A DNA stretch of 64,000 bases from Rhizomys pruinosus. Taxonomy: Eukaryota; Chordata; Mammalia; Rodentia; Spalacidae. Of this stretch, positions 31,844 to 44,771 are shown one piece after another. The stretch's first letter is position 1, and the number at the start of each line of letters is the position of its first letter. The position numbers and the translations under genes are program-made. The notes under the pieces were generated by a model that saw nothing but the letters and a program-made list of their open reading frames with translations, was not told where the DNA came from and ran no database searches. The DNA lies in assembly GCA_009823505.1 (NCBI GenBank), contig VZQC01000590.1, forward strand, positions 470,919 to 534,918. Reading direction: 5' to 3'.

Positions 31844-34800
31844 AAGAAATAAGAAAGAATAAAAAAAACATTTCCTGAAACTGAATGAACAATGAAATTA
31901 ATACAATGCAGCAGAAAGAAAAAACCTATGTGGGACAACTTTAAAAGCGTCCATAGAGGAAGTTTGAAATAGCTCTAAGAAGTGGCCTTGACATTAAAAA
32001 AATAGAATAGCAACAAGACCAAGTGACAATCTAAACACTAACACTGCAGCTAAAGGAACTTGAGAGACAACAACAAATGAAACCCTTGAGAAAAAAAGAA
32101 AGGAGCAAGACAAAAAGGAAATAAAATAAACAAAAATCAGAAGCAGAGATCAATGAAATTAGAAACAAAGAAAACACTTACAAAAAATAAATCAATGAAT
32201 CCATAAAGCTGGTTCTTTGAGAGAATAAACAAGATAGACAGAAATCTAGCCCAGTTAAACAAAAGAAAAGAAAGGAACAAACCGTAATAACTCCAAAATC
32301 AATAGAATCTGGCCTGTGATGAAAAGGGGAAAATATCACAGACACACCACAACAGAATAATTGAAAGAATTCCATGCAAATCATATGGAATTTACTTTAA
32401 AAAAAACCCATACTCTTCTAAGTTAAGTTGTTTGAAACCATAGAAGAAATGGATGAATATCTGAAATCTGGAAATAAAAATGATACCAACGTCAGATATT
32501 TTTCCAAGAATGAAAGGGTGAAATTTTTAATTAAAAAAAAAGACCAAAATATTAAAAGGTGGAAGAATTGAAGAATGTAATAAGCAAGCCCTCCCCAACC
32601 AAAAAAGATGCCCAGGGGGGCCCGAGAGATGGTTTCACAGCAGAAATTCTATAAATATTTTTCAAAAAAGACTTACAACCTTTACTACTCCAGAGTTTTG
32701 AAATTAAGAAGGAAATACAAATGGGAGGAGTTTTCCCAGATTCTTCTATGGAAGCCCAAGCAAAAAATCCAATCTAATCCAAACCAGCAAAAGAATATGG
32801 CAACGAAAAGAGAAACTATAGAGAGGACGATCTCCCTAATGAAACAGAGGATGCCCAAAATTTACTAAAATAGGATACTGGCAAATTCACATACAGGAAA
32901 CCCCACATCAAGAAGATCATTACCATGATCAAGTTGGGATTCATATCAGAGATTCAGGGGATGGGTCAACATACGAAAATCAATAAAAATATTCGATCAG
33001 TATATAACGGACTTAAGACAAAAACCAGGTGCCATCATCTCAAATTGATTGCAGAAAAAGAAAAAAAGCCTTTGACACAGATCCAGCAATCCGTTCAATG
33101 TTTAAAAAAAGATCCTAGAGGGAACTGGAATTGATGGAGGGGATCATATCTTAATGTTAATCAAAGCCATAAACAAGGAAAACCCACAGCCAAATCATCC
33201 TAAATGGGAAGCAACCAGAAAAGCAGTGATTAAAAAACAGAGCTTTGCCCTTAGGGTAGGAATCGGCAAAAGCTTGTCCCCTGTCCCACACACTCAAACT
33301 AACTCAGAAAGCAACCACGCTCTGTCCCTCACTCTGTCACCACCGTCACCAAAACAAGCACCACTTAGAACAAAACTTCAAGCCTTTTCAACAACATAAG
33401 TTCCCTTGAATATCCCTTGCTAGGCAATTAGCTAAGAAAAAGGACAAATGAAAGGAAATTGATTTTTCTAATCTAATCGGAAAAAGAGGAAGTCAAGCAA
33501 TAAAGAAGCTTAAATCCCAGTTTTGCTGAATGATATGATTGTCTACTGAAGGAATGCCCCCTAAGAAACTCATCTCTCTCTCCACCAGGAAAAAACTCCT
33601 AGAAAAGAAATGATTAGGAGCCTTTCAGTAAAGGTTGCAGAAACAAAATAAACCCAGGAAAAATCAGTAAGACCGTTCACAACTCCTACAACACCAAATA
33701 CAAACAAAAAACTGCGACAGTAAAGGCGCGTGAAGAAGGAAATGACAAGGAGGAACCTTCCCCACTCACATAAACCCCTCAAAAAACAATAAAAATAACG
33801 AGGAACAAACCCTAACCAAAGACAACCAAGAGACCCCATCCTACAAAACTCTTAAAGAACAAAACAAAAATTTTTAAACATCTGAAGAAAGAAATTGAAG
33901 AAAAAATCAGAAGATGGACCAAACCTAAACCTCCCATGAACCTCCCAGGCTCGTGGATTGGGAAAATAAAAATAAGTCCAAAAATAAAATGTCGCATTCT
34001 AACCTAAACTTGTTAAGACAGATTTAAATGCAATCCAAGCAAAAAATCCAAACCCCAAGCGCTTCTTCACCACAACAGGTTTTGGGAAAAAAAATCCCTT
34101 CAAGGTCAAATTTTTTCATTTGGAAAAACAAAGACCCCCCCCCACCCACCCAAAAAAACCCCGAATAGAAAGGATAGGCCAAGGCAACCCTCTTCGTCCC
34201 TGGGCGAAAAGAGCAATACAGGGGGGATGGCTATACCAAACATCAAACTACACTACTGGCAAGGGCTATAGTCCACATAAAAAACAGCTTGGTAAACTAG
34301 CAAGGCACAACAAAAAACAGACAAGTAGATCAGTGGAACAAGATTGAAGATCCAACCTGAGCACATACAATTTCAGTTCAGCAGCCAAGCGCAAATATTT
34401 GAGAAGGAGGGCCAAAGAGAGGATACAATTGGAAGGAAGAGACAAAAGACAGCAGCTTCAACAAGTGGTGTTTGGCAAAACTGGATCAACCACGCGATGA
34501 AGAAGAATGAAATTAAATCCCTACCACCCTCTCACCCCTGGTAACAAAAGTCAATATTCCCAAAATGATAAGACCCTTCAACGTTGAATCCAAAACAACT
34601 CTTGGGAGGTGAATAGGAAAGAGAAAAAAACTTGGCAGCGAGACTACAGACGTAGGTGTGTAAGGAAAAGACCTTTCTTAAAAAAAATCAGACAAGAAGC
34701 AGCTGCCTTCAAGAAATAAGTCCGCCAATTGACAAATGGGACCATAATTAACTCAAAAGCTTCTGTACATATCAAATAAACAATAAGGAAGTGAAGAGAA

Positions 34801-35227
34801 AAAAAAACTACAGAATGGGCCAGGTGCACGCTTTTAATCCCAACACAGTGTCTTCTAGGCCAGCTAGGGCTAAAAAAAAAAAAAACCAAAAAGAAGAAAA
34901 GAAACAGAATGAAATACTAATCAGAAAGAGGGAGCAAAAAAAGATTGAACAGAGACTTCCAACAAAGAGGAGGAGGTTAGAGGATGGCCTGAGAAACAAC
35001 GACCTTAAGAAGTGTTTTTTTAAGACCAAAAACAATAAACATCGCGTTAATAATTAGGAAATGCAAATTAAAAAACCACCTTAAGATTTCAACCTACTCC
35101 AGTAAGAAACGGGGGCATTAAATAAATAAAACAAGATGATGCCAAGAGCTGGAAGAGGGGTGTTGGGATCAGGAGGGGAGAAAACACTCATCCATTGCCA
35201 TTGCTGGTGGGAATGTAAACTTGTGGG
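30880..35227 (+). pseudogene. LINE-1 ORF2 (endonuclease-reverse transcriptase), broken
   Basis: The endonuclease start is recognisable (NLNINGL-like text near 30900, ICCLQEPHLNF near 30990-31025). RT-type text follows from about 32600 to 34350, including a degenerate active-site region near 33515-33545. Late ORF2 text runs to 35227. ORF2p makes and primes LINE-1 cDNA at the target site; here dozens of frameshifts exclude activity as written. Comparison with the copy at 61232 shows that both preserve the same order. Confidence 0.82.
31801..31841 (+). repeat. (A)41 replacing ORF2 sequence
   Basis: After ACACATGGAGACT the sequence becomes 41 A. At the same point (62040) the other LINE-1 has about 40 bases of ordinary ORF2 text (CAACACACTCTCCTGACATA...). 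The A run therefore replaces, rather than adds to, coding text. Confidence 0.9.
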
Positions 35228-35228
35228 N
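35228..35228. other. Single-N assembly join
   Basis: The base is N. LINE-1 ORF2 stops on its left and a (CT)n belonging to the duplicated block begins on its right. Confidence 0.98.
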
Positions 35229-36197
35229 TCTCTCTCTCTCTCTCTCTCTCTGCTTCCTGTGCTTGCTTGAAGATGTGGACCTCTGCTATCTTCTCCTGTT
35301 CTGGCACCTCCTGCCACCATGCCTCCCTACCATGATGGACTCTAATTCCCCTGGAACAATAAGCTCAATTAAACTCATCCTTTATAAGTTGCCTTCATTG
35401 TTATGCTTCTATCACAGCAACAGTAAAGTAATTAATAGAGGCAACAGTTATTATTTCACTTATTTTATAGAGAGAATTAATAAAAAAGTATTATTGAATG
35501 GATTAAAAGGAACCTTTATCTGTTCACATAGAATGAACATGTTAGTGCTGGAGTAGGCAAACAGTGAATCAGTGTCAAAAAATATGGGCAGATTATGATC
35601 TAGATCCCTGTGAGCACCTGAACATAATTCTTCAAAGCAGATGAAGAACACCATAAAGCAGTACTTTCACTGCTAATTTATCCTTAAGACATTTATTCTT
35701 CAACTTCTACTCAAGTGATATGATACCTGTCATGAGAAAATTATACATTGAGCCATTGTTCAAAACTATATTTACTAGGTGTCTGACATTAATAATTTGA
35801 CTTTAGAAAAATATTCAGAGTATGTTTCCATTGAAATATATATTCTCTCTGGCTTGTAAATTCTCTAGAATATATCTTTCTGTGTAATTTCAGTTGAGTT
35901 AGCTAATTGTCTTTGTCTCTGAGAATTATTTTCACAGAGGTGAAGATCCTGCAGTGGGCCTTCAAATGTCCATTCTCTCTCATGTGTTGCCAAAAGATTC
36001 TGGAAGAAAAAGAGTACTGTTAATGCAAGGCAGCCGAGTTTTATATTTTAATAATGACTTTATCTTGTGTGAAAACTGCAAGCAGCCATACAGCAAACAA
36101 TGTTATTTTTCATTCTATCTGATTTTCATTTTTATATTAGAGCATTAGAAAGGTGACTTTTTTGGTCTTTTTGAGACAGGGTCTCCCTGTAGCTCCA

Positions 36198-36198
36198 N
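36198..36198. other. Single-N join inside the duplicated block
   Basis: N between sequence ending at the equivalent of 6364 and sequence starting at the equivalent of 11422. Confidence 0.98.
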
Positions 36199-37792
36199 CA
36201 AACAGTTACTTCTCATCATTTTTCACTAGTTGAAGCCTTAATAGTGTGTGGTCTTGCACTGAAGGTACTCTTTCAATGGTTTAAGTGAGACTCTCTAAAC
36301 CCTCTCTTAAAGTCTTTAATCTCATTATCAAAAACAAAACAAAACTGGGACTGTGTTACTTCTTCTGAAGATTTTAAACTGTAAATACCTTTCCAATGAT
36401 TTTAGGTATATATTTTCCCTTTAGGGTTCTTTTGCTGTCTGAGTAAAAGTTTACATTCATAGGAATTGACTTTTTATTCTATACCAAAAATTTGGGGAGT
36501 AACACTAAAACTTGTATCATTTAAATCTTTAATTTGATATAAATGTAGCTTTTGTTTTAAATAAAAACGAACAAGTAACCTGATCTGATGAATGACACAT
36601 TGTTATTAAGAAAGTTCTTATCTGGCTTAGTGTCTTGGGATCCAGCAGAAAAACAATCACATATACTCATGTAGGAGCCTTGGATAACACTTTGGCTTCA
36701 AAGGAAAACAAATATATTTGTTTTCTTTTTGAGTAATGTGATCAGTAGCAATTCTATACTTAAGATATCTAAGATGGACTGGGTCTTATGTACTGTAATA
36801 GAAAAAGCTGAGAAAATCTATCTCATGCTTTCAAACAGAGAATCCAGAGATAATCACAATTCACTGCCAGATATATTGCTTCAACCCACATTTCCTCTAT
36901 GGCAAGTCAGGATTACTAAAGATGAATATCTGCTGCAGCATTCTTCTGTTACTGTGTCCAGTTATGGGAAGGAAATGCCTAAAACTACTGCCAAAATCAT
37001 AAAACTAAGATTTGACCACAAAGTTAAATGATTTCAACAATTATGCAAAATAGTATTGCAAATCCTAAATGAGCTAATGAAAATATATAAATAATCTTTT
37101 TTAGTATTGAAAAGTTGAGACAATCCAATGTAAAGTGAAAATAGCTACTTCAAGCATAATAGGAGCTGTAGGTGAAAAAACATAATTGCATTATGAATTT
37201 TTTATGACATTTTACTGTGGATGGAAGGTATTAAAACTGGTGTCTTGTCCTCCCTTCTCCTGCTATTATTATATTCACACATATGTTAAAGCATTTGCTA
37301 TTCCTCCTATAGTATGTTGATCCTCTAAATTTCTTTGTCTAAATCTTTTCTTTCTTTTTAATTTGGAAATGCTTTCTTGCCTTTATTCAGGTTGATTGAC
37401 AATTATTGCAGGGAGTTTCTTTTTCTGGTAAATATTGTTCATATCTGTGGCTGCATTTTCATTTATATCTTCTTTCTATAACTTCTCTGTTTTGTTGCAC
37501 TTTCCAGATCTTTGCTTAAGTTGCGTATGTGAAATGTTTTAACTATAGCTTTTGATATATAGTTAAAACATTTAAAATGCATCAGCATACTCATGCAAAT
37601 GTAATCACTGATACAAATATGTGGAAGGCTTTGAAAGTTCACATCAATAAGATAATTAAAATGATACAGTGTCAAGTTGTCTACTTGGTTCATGCTTTGT
37701 AGTTGATAAAATTAGTTATCTCTGACAGTAATTGAAACTGAAGTTTGTTCTCCACTTTAAAATTCCAGCACTCTATAAAATTAATAATTAGA

Positions 37793-38153
37793 GGGCCTGG
37801 AGAGATGGATCAGTGGTTAAGAGTACTGGCTACTCTTGCAGAAAACATAGGTTCAATTCCCAGCATTAAAATGGCAGTTAACAATTGTCTATAACTCCAG
37901 TTCCATAGGAATCCTATGTATTCTTCTGACCTCCTTGGGCTATGCATGGCACAAATGCACTTACACACATGTTATCTCATACATGTACAATAAACAACAA
38001 ATTAAGCAGAGCTTGGTGGCACACAGCTTTAATCCTAGCACCCAGGAGGCAGAGTCAGTTGGATCTCTGTGAGTTGAAGTCCAGCCTGGTCTACATAGAT
38101 AGTTCCAGTACAGCTGGGGTTATATGGGGACCTTGTCTCAAAAAGAGAAAAAA
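37793..38153 (+). repeat. B2/B3 and B1 pair (copy of 13016-13376)
   Basis: The same diverged B2/B3 and adjoining B1 as in the first copy, with no differences I can see by eye across the pair. Confidence 0.9.
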
Positions 38154-38890
38154 TTATTTTTAAAAGGAAATGTAATTCATTTTCAGTGATACACTGAAGT
38201 TGGTATTCTATTTTATTATGGTACACATTTCCACATAAGATTTGTATTGTGTTTTTAATGTAACCATAGTATGCTAAGTAGGTCAGTCTGCCCTGCATTT
38301 GTCTGAAAACATCTGTGAACATTGCATTGTGGAATTTAAGAGCCTAAGGTTGAGAGCCCCATTGCTACTTTTTCAATAACAGATAAAAAATGATTAGTTT
38401 ACCTTTCCACATTTAGCATATTACAGTTGTGCTTTCTCTTGGTGTTTAACTTCTGACTCTATTTATAGTTTTTACCCTGGTTTCAACTTAAGAATTCTCT
38501 CTTTTTAAGATTTTATTCCTATGTGTTTATTTAGGATACGATACTTAATGATCAGGATTTTTTTTTCAATATTCTAACAGTTGTTTTTTACTTTTTAGGC
38601 AAGGTCGTCTTTATCAACTCAAAGTAATGCACTAGATCTTAGCTAATAAACATTTTATGAGTTAGCATATGTACTCATCTACATTCCTCCAAAGGAACAG
38701 AAGATTATGAAAGAAATACCGACTCACAAGACAAAGATGCAGCTCATATATTCTTTCAAGTGGAGAGATTGTTTAACCATTTTCACATATAATTGTCTAG
38801 TTCTGACAAATACCTGAAAAGAAATGCTCACGTGATCATGACAACCTGTTCAAGTGAAGCTCGAAACAAAAGATAAATTGAAAGAGCAAG

Positions 38891-38898
<8 letters not shown>

Positions 38899-38924
<26 letters not shown>
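38899..38924 (+). repeat. (GA)n microsatellite, contracted copy
   Basis: About 26 bp against about 51 bp at 14120-14170. It marks the point at which the following 1.1 kb becomes indel-rich. Confidence 0.9.
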
Positions 38925-38928
<4 letters not shown>

Positions 38929-39679
38929 TTGAAGCTTTCACGATATAGTGGGTTGTGTTTTCTGGTAAAGAAATCAGTTACATGCTGGTGACAACTGTTT
39001 GGACTGACATGTTTTTGTACTTTCTCTGGTCAGGAGGAAGCTTATCCATGCACTGTTCCTCCTTTTCATTCTCTGTTTTAATGGTTTTTTCTTCTCATGT
39101 TCAGTAATCATTTTAGCCGTCATGCTGTATGCCAGCAGAACAGAATATAATTTGGGTTTACCATCTAATGCTGAAAAATGATCTCCTGGGACAGAAGATG
39201 GACGTAACCTTGACAAACACATAAATAAGAGATGTCACCATTTGTCAAGAGCAGATGTAAGATGTTAGAAATAGGTTTCCTATGTAGATGATTTCTAACA
39301 TCTTTATTGGAATGACTGAAAGGGCTAAATGAATGGAATGAAATTTTTCTATGTTGGCCAATGTTGCCAGTACCCCCAAAATTGGGCAAGAGAATTATTA
39401 AATCCATATTGTTTATGACTAAGCGATCTGGAGCAGCGAATTAGAAGACTTCAAGGAATACATCTGCTCTCAATTCCATGTTTGAAAGTGTTTAATTTAG
39501 TGGGCTAGCTCCTTGCATGATGTATTCACATTCACAGAAGAACTGAACGAGTCAGTGGAGAGTGCGTGAATATGATTATTGGCTCTGAGTATACAATAAA
39601 GAAAGATTCAATATGAAGTAACGTCAACTTACTTTAAACATAATCAGGAAGTGTTTCTTCACCATTTTATGAAGTGTCA

Positions 39680-39990
39680 TAAGACTGAGTCAACGGGGCT
39701 GGAGAGATAGCCTATGCGGTTAAAGCACCGCGCCTTGCCAGAGGGGACCGTTCAATCCCCAGCATCTCACATGGCGGCTTCAAGAAACCGTTCTGTTATC
39801 CAATTCCAGGAGAACTCCAATTCAGGGGAAGTCTGAGACCCTCTTTTCTGACCTCTGCAGACATTGCAAGCGACACGGTTGAAGACTGCATGCAGACAAG
39901 TAGACATTGCAACACATGAAAAATAATAATAATAAATAAATAATAAGATAAATACACATAAATAAAATAATTAAAAATTAAAAGAAAAGA
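39680..39990 (+). repeat. B2/B3-type SINE (noisy copy of 14911-15192)
   Basis: The same insertion as 14911, recognisable from GGGGCTGGAGAGATAGCCTA. It carries many single-base gains and losses and a scrambled A-rich tail. Confidence 0.88.
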
Positions 39991-41424
39991 CTGAGATCAA
40001 ATGGAATGTGTTATTTAATAAATAATGCTTTTTTAATAACAGTCATTGATCAATTGGACATATTTTTAAGACAATGAGATTGAACACTACTAAATCAGAG
40101 CTACTGTTCAGGTGCATCAGTTAATTAATGATGATCTCAGACAAACTACTTTAAAGGTAGAGGGTTTTTTTAAATGAACTTAATTTTTTCCCCCTTTTTT
40201 GGATTTTATTAAATCTGGTATTCATTGAGGCACTGTCCAAATTCATCAAGGCCAGACCTACTCAGTTTAATTCCAATGCCATCTTCTCTAGTCAGTGCTT
40301 GTGAGAGCTTGTGAGTATTATATGCTCCTTTTACCTGCTCTATATTTATTCACATTGAGTTCAATATTGCACTTTACTTGCATAGCAGTTATGTCACCCT
40401 TTTCTTTGAGTTTGAGCTGGCATTCTGAAGCCGTGAATTAGAGTACTTTGGGAAGTTCTGTTCAATGGATGGAAAGTATGATCTTTAAGACTAATGTGGA
40501 GAAACTGCTCAGTGGATCGTGTGCTGGATGTCAGTATTTGCATCAAACTCACATGCATAAGCTTCCAGTGGAATGGAGCTTAGGCTTCCTTGTGTTACAT
40601 AAGGCCCTGGTACACTGCCTGGACCATAATGTAATGCAAATGCATTGGGTTTTTGGGGTGAAGTGTGGAATGGATTTAGGAGAGAGGGTTAAACTTAAAC
40701 TGTTAATTATTCAATGGTACGAGATAGCTCAATCAATTAAACAAGTACATCTCAAGTTAATCGTTTGTAAGCACAGAAGGGTCCTGAAGGCAGGAGATGC
40801 TAACTAAGCTTAGGAATAGACAAGTAGGAATGTCGGATGAAGTAAAGGAGTTCTTGTTTAATAAAATTCTTTTGTTTGAGGATGTTAGCAGGAAAGAAAT
40901 AAACAACAAGAAAAATACTAACTGCTGTTGTAACTAAGTTTACAAGGAATAATAGCTTGGCATATGTTAGTTGCCTAGTGACAAATACTGGAGATCTTTA
41001 TATATAATAATTAAGTACAGATTTCAAAGAACAAGAATGATGATTGTTGATTTGTAAAGATCAAACTAACTGGCTATCATAATAGAATTTAGCAGTGTAT
41101 CATTAGCATCTGCTACCAATGAATGGTTGAGATCGGAATAGAAATATAAATTCCTGAGAAGATTGTATTTGATTCTCAAATCGTAAAGACTCACTCAGGC
41201 TGCATGCAACAGAGAGGAGATTTGATATAAGCACATTTGGTTATATTGAGCTGAGGCAATTAATGAAAAATATTATAAGCTGATACTGTCAAAAGATAAT
41301 TGACGAAGCGAAAATTAAATCTTTGAAATACATGTACGAGAAGGTTAGCAAAAATAGTAAGAGGCTGAGTAAAGAAAAAATTCTAAAAATAATTTGTAAA
41401 CACTGTGAAATTATTACTATTTTG

Positions 41425-42885
41425 CCAGGTTCACTGGCAACTTGGCACAACCTAGAAACACCTGGGAAGACAGAATCTCAAATGAAGGATATGTCGACTC
41501 TATGGCGCCTTCACCCTGTGAGCACTGTCTGTGGGATCTTTTCTTAATTAAATTGATTGATTCACCCACCCACAGCCAACTGTGGATGAAACCATTCCCT
41601 AGGCAAGGGATCCTCTACTGTGTGAGCTGAGAAAGCACAATCAAGCATGCGCCCATGCATTAATTAATCTCTGGGCTGTTGTCAGAAGAAGCAAGTCGTC
41701 CTAAGTAATTATATTATTTTATTCAAACTCTTCTTTTAATTCATGTGTGTGTTGTACAGCAGACTGGGGCGAATCTACAGAGAAGACAGAAAAAGTTATG
41801 ACGTCCAGGAGCTTTATTTTTTTATTAATTTAAGTTTGTTTTATTGAACTTTGGTGTATTTCATACAATACATATTTCCAATTCAGTTCACGCATAATCC
41901 GCCTACCCTCCCCGCCAACACGATAACCACCCTAACGCATTAGAGATAAGTAAGCATTCTGCCCAATAAGTGATGTCAGACTTAACACAATCCTCTAGAT
42001 TGGAATGTTATGAACCACACGAGAGACCCTGCCAATATTGACAGAAAAATGGATAGAATCATCAGAATTGACGTACTCCACTTCCAAATAATGATGTCTT
42101 ACAAAGTAAGCTACCATACAACAATTAGTAACAGTTTAAAATACCCATATATGCGTATTGTATTGGCTTCATTATAGATCGCGAAAGATATATTATACCT
42201 GTTAAATACCCTAACTCATATTAGATTGCATTTGCTTATTAGTTAGGGATTGAAAGGTTATGCCTGGACAAGCTGGCAGCCCATGAAAGAAAACAGCCAG
42301 AACTGACTAGAGACCAAGACATCAGCTCCAGAGAAAGTAGAGTGTTTTGCTTCTCATCCACCTGTGCCCCTTTTCTAAGCCTAGGGAACAATCTGCGGAA
42401 GAGGGCGCGTGGTAGAATGTAAGGGCTTCGATTGGGGTTAATGGTGAAACTACAACAATATAGACTGGACACTCATTTGATCAACTTGATTGAACATACA
42501 AGCCCCCCCTTTCAGGATGGTGGGACCCATGAGCTATGTGGGTTTGGGCACAACTGCTTGCAAATTGGTTTTACATGAAGGATGCTTGTACTCACAAATT
42601 ATCACCTATTGCAGGAGCTCTTATTACAGGAATGTGTGCACTGACCAGTGTGAGTACTGAGAATTAAACCACTTTGGTCCTCTGAAAGAGTGGCAAATAT
42701 TCCTATCAGCAGCCATATCTCCAGATACCTGTCTCTGTTCTTAAATGTGATGTGATTAGACCATTTGTCTCATGTTTTAGACACTGAGACTTGCACTAAT
42801 TTATGGACTGTATCCCTACATTGTAATTTGAATAAACCCTTTCACCACTAAGTTGCTTCTGTCTGGGTGTTTTTTACAAAAAGAG
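41425..42885. repeat. LTR / B3 / inverted LINE-1 nest (copy of 16613-18065)
   Basis: The LTR left part (41432-41690), SINE remnants and inverted LINE-1 tail (about 41815-42610) recur in the same order, again with the right-hand TGCAGGAGCTCTTATT junction near 42611. The left junction is corrupted. The stretch 41690-42250 is the noisiest in the block. Confidence 0.85.
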
Positions 42886-42905
42886 AAATGAAACTAAGAC
42901 ACCAA

Positions 42906-42907
<2 letters not shown>

Positions 42908-42942
<35 letters not shown>
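42908..42942 (+). repeat. (GT)n microsatellite
   Basis: About 17 GT units; counterpart of 18079-18112. Confidence 0.92.
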
Positions 42943-42944
<2 letters not shown>

Positions 42945-43856
42945 CTTAAAGACATTTGGCTTCATGCAGCATACTATCGCATGTTACAGGCTTTCACTAT
43001 CTTTACTTGTATAATGCCATATTCCTCAAGGATAAAGTGTGATCAACTTTTATTGGGTCAGTTTTATTATCCTAAGTCAGTTTGACTAATGTTTATATAG
43101 GATAGAGTAATTTTTTTTTCTTGATTTCACCATATTTTGAGGGGCTGATATAGTCTTCTATTGGAAAAAATGACATAAAATATAGTAACCACCTAGAGAT
43201 AGTATCTTTAAACACCTTAAGTTATGTTTCATTTAATTAAATGAGCTATGGGTTTAGTTCTTTCAAAGCAACTGCTTTGAAAGGTAATCAAATAGACATG
43301 AGGCTGGCCATAAGTGTGATGTAATGTACATCACATGGGGCAGAGCCATAAGTGTGATGTAATGCATACAACATGGAAGATTTTCAGTTTTCAAGAATGA
43401 TCCTTAGATATAGTGACACAGGAATATCAAAATCTCTTTGAGAGTGACCGAGTCTTTCTTGGCTCTGTTATTCTTAGCTTGAGAGGCTAGGGCCTCAGGC
43501 CAGTGGCTTTTAGGTTCTTATCTCTCAAATTTGAAGAATGAAATTAATGAACCAAAGAGGGTGTTTTGAAAGGAGTATTTTATTATAGGGAGTTTAACAG
43601 AGAGAAAGCATAAGGATCCCTGGAAATGGGTTCCACTGAGTCTCATTTCCAGGAGTTAATAAGCATTTAGTGGAGGAAGGAGGTGAGAGGGAGATGAGCT
43701 GGTGAACCCAGCTCTCATTCTAGGTGCCCATGTGCCTGGAGGTCCTGGTCATGTCCTCAGCATTTGGAAGTGATGAGGAAGGAAAATAAGACCCCTTACT
43801 GACATCTTCAGCCTCTTAATATGGTACACCCAGAGACACCTTCGTATTAGAAAGAT

Positions 43857-44737
43857 NNNNNNNNNNNNNNNNNNNNNNNNNNNNNNNNNNNNNNNNNNNN
43901 NNNNNNNNNNNNNNNNNNNNNNNNNNNNNNNNNNNNNNNNNNNNNNNNNNNNNNNNNNNNNNNNNNNNNNNNNNNNNNNNNNNNNNNNNNNNNNNNNNNN
44001 NNNNNNNNNNNNNNNNNNNNNNNNNNNNNNNNNNNNNNNNNNNNNNNNNNNNNNNNNNNNNNNNNNNNNNNNNNNNNNNNNNNNNNNNNNNNNNNNNNNN
44101 NNNNNNNNNNNNNNNNNNNNNNNNNNNNNNNNNNNNNNNNNNNNNNNNNNNNNNNNNNNNNNNNNNNNNNNNNNNNNNNNNNNNNNNNNNNNNNNNNNNN
44201 NNNNNNNNNNNNNNNNNNNNNNNNNNNNNNNNNNNNNNNNNNNNNNNNNNNNNNNNNNNNNNNNNNNNNNNNNNNNNNNNNNNNNNNNNNNNNNNNNNNN
44301 NNNNNNNNNNNNNNNNNNNNNNNNNNNNNNNNNNNNNNNNNNNNNNNNNNNNNNNNNNNNNNNNNNNNNNNNNNNNNNNNNNNNNNNNNNNNNNNNNNNN
44401 NNNNNNNNNNNNNNNNNNNNNNNNNNNNNNNNNNNNNNNNNNNNNNNNNNNNNNNNNNNNNNNNNNNNNNNNNNNNNNNNNNNNNNNNNNNNNNNNNNNN
44501 NNNNNNNNNNNNNNNNNNNNNNNNNNNNNNNNNNNNNNNNNNNNNNNNNNNNNNNNNNNNNNNNNNNNNNNNNNNNNNNNNNNNNNNNNNNNNNNNNNNN
44601 NNNNNNNNNNNNNNNNNNNNNNNNNNNNNNNNNNNNNNNNNNNNNNNNNNNNNNNNNNNNNNNNNNNNNNNNNNNNNNNNNNNNNNNNNNNNNNNNNNNN
44701 NNNNNNNNNNNNNNNNNNNNNNNNNNNNNNNNNNNNN
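43857..44737. other. Assembly gap, 881 N
   Basis: Unbroken run of N. The left side matches 19035 in plus orientation. The right side resembles the following sequence (19020-19290) in the opposite orientation. Confidence 0.99.
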
Positions 44738-44771
44738 GAAAAATAGAATGTTTTTAAGATTATTTTTGTTT

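Larger units (their letters stand above)
28466..35227 (+). mobile_element. LINE-1 with 5' UTR, ORF1 and ORF2, heavily disrupted, cut at an N
   Basis: From 28466 there is a GC-rich 5' UTR (AGAGGGGCCCTAGATCCTGA, GCCCAGCTGGGTGGGCCTGC). ORF1-like coiled-coil and C-terminal sequence follows (about 29640-30770), then ORF2 from about 30880 with endonuclease and reverse-transcriptase text. It ends in late ORF2 (GCTGGTGGGAATGTAAACTTG) exactly at the single N at 35228. A LINE-1 with its 5' UTR is a full-length insertion in origin. Frames break every 100-250 bases. Confidence 0.88.
35229..43856 (+). repeat. Second copy of 5390-6364 plus 11422-19035 (8.6-kb duplicated block)
   Basis: 35229-36197 matches from within the (CT)n through 6364. 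After the N at 36198, 36199-43856 matches 11422-19035 in the same orientation and order. The 5.06 kb between 6365 and 11421 (B1 remainder, LINE-1 tail, MaLR element) is absent. Long parts differ only by isolated substitutions (for example 11792/36569, 12592/37371, 12976/37755). Other parts, such as 38925-40060 and 41660-42250, are full of single-base indels. The block contains copies of all repeats listed for the first copy. Confidence 0.95.

Noticed and set aside
29640..34550. An intact, active LINE-1
   Set aside because: ORF1 and ORF2 change frame every 100-250 bases, contain 67- and 41-bp A runs, and the 3' end is missing at an N. Sequencing error may contribute, but activity cannot be claimed.
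40448..40807. 119-codon frame present only in the second copy
   Set aside because: It arises from indels in a noisy segment; the first copy at the same place (15670-16020) has different frames.
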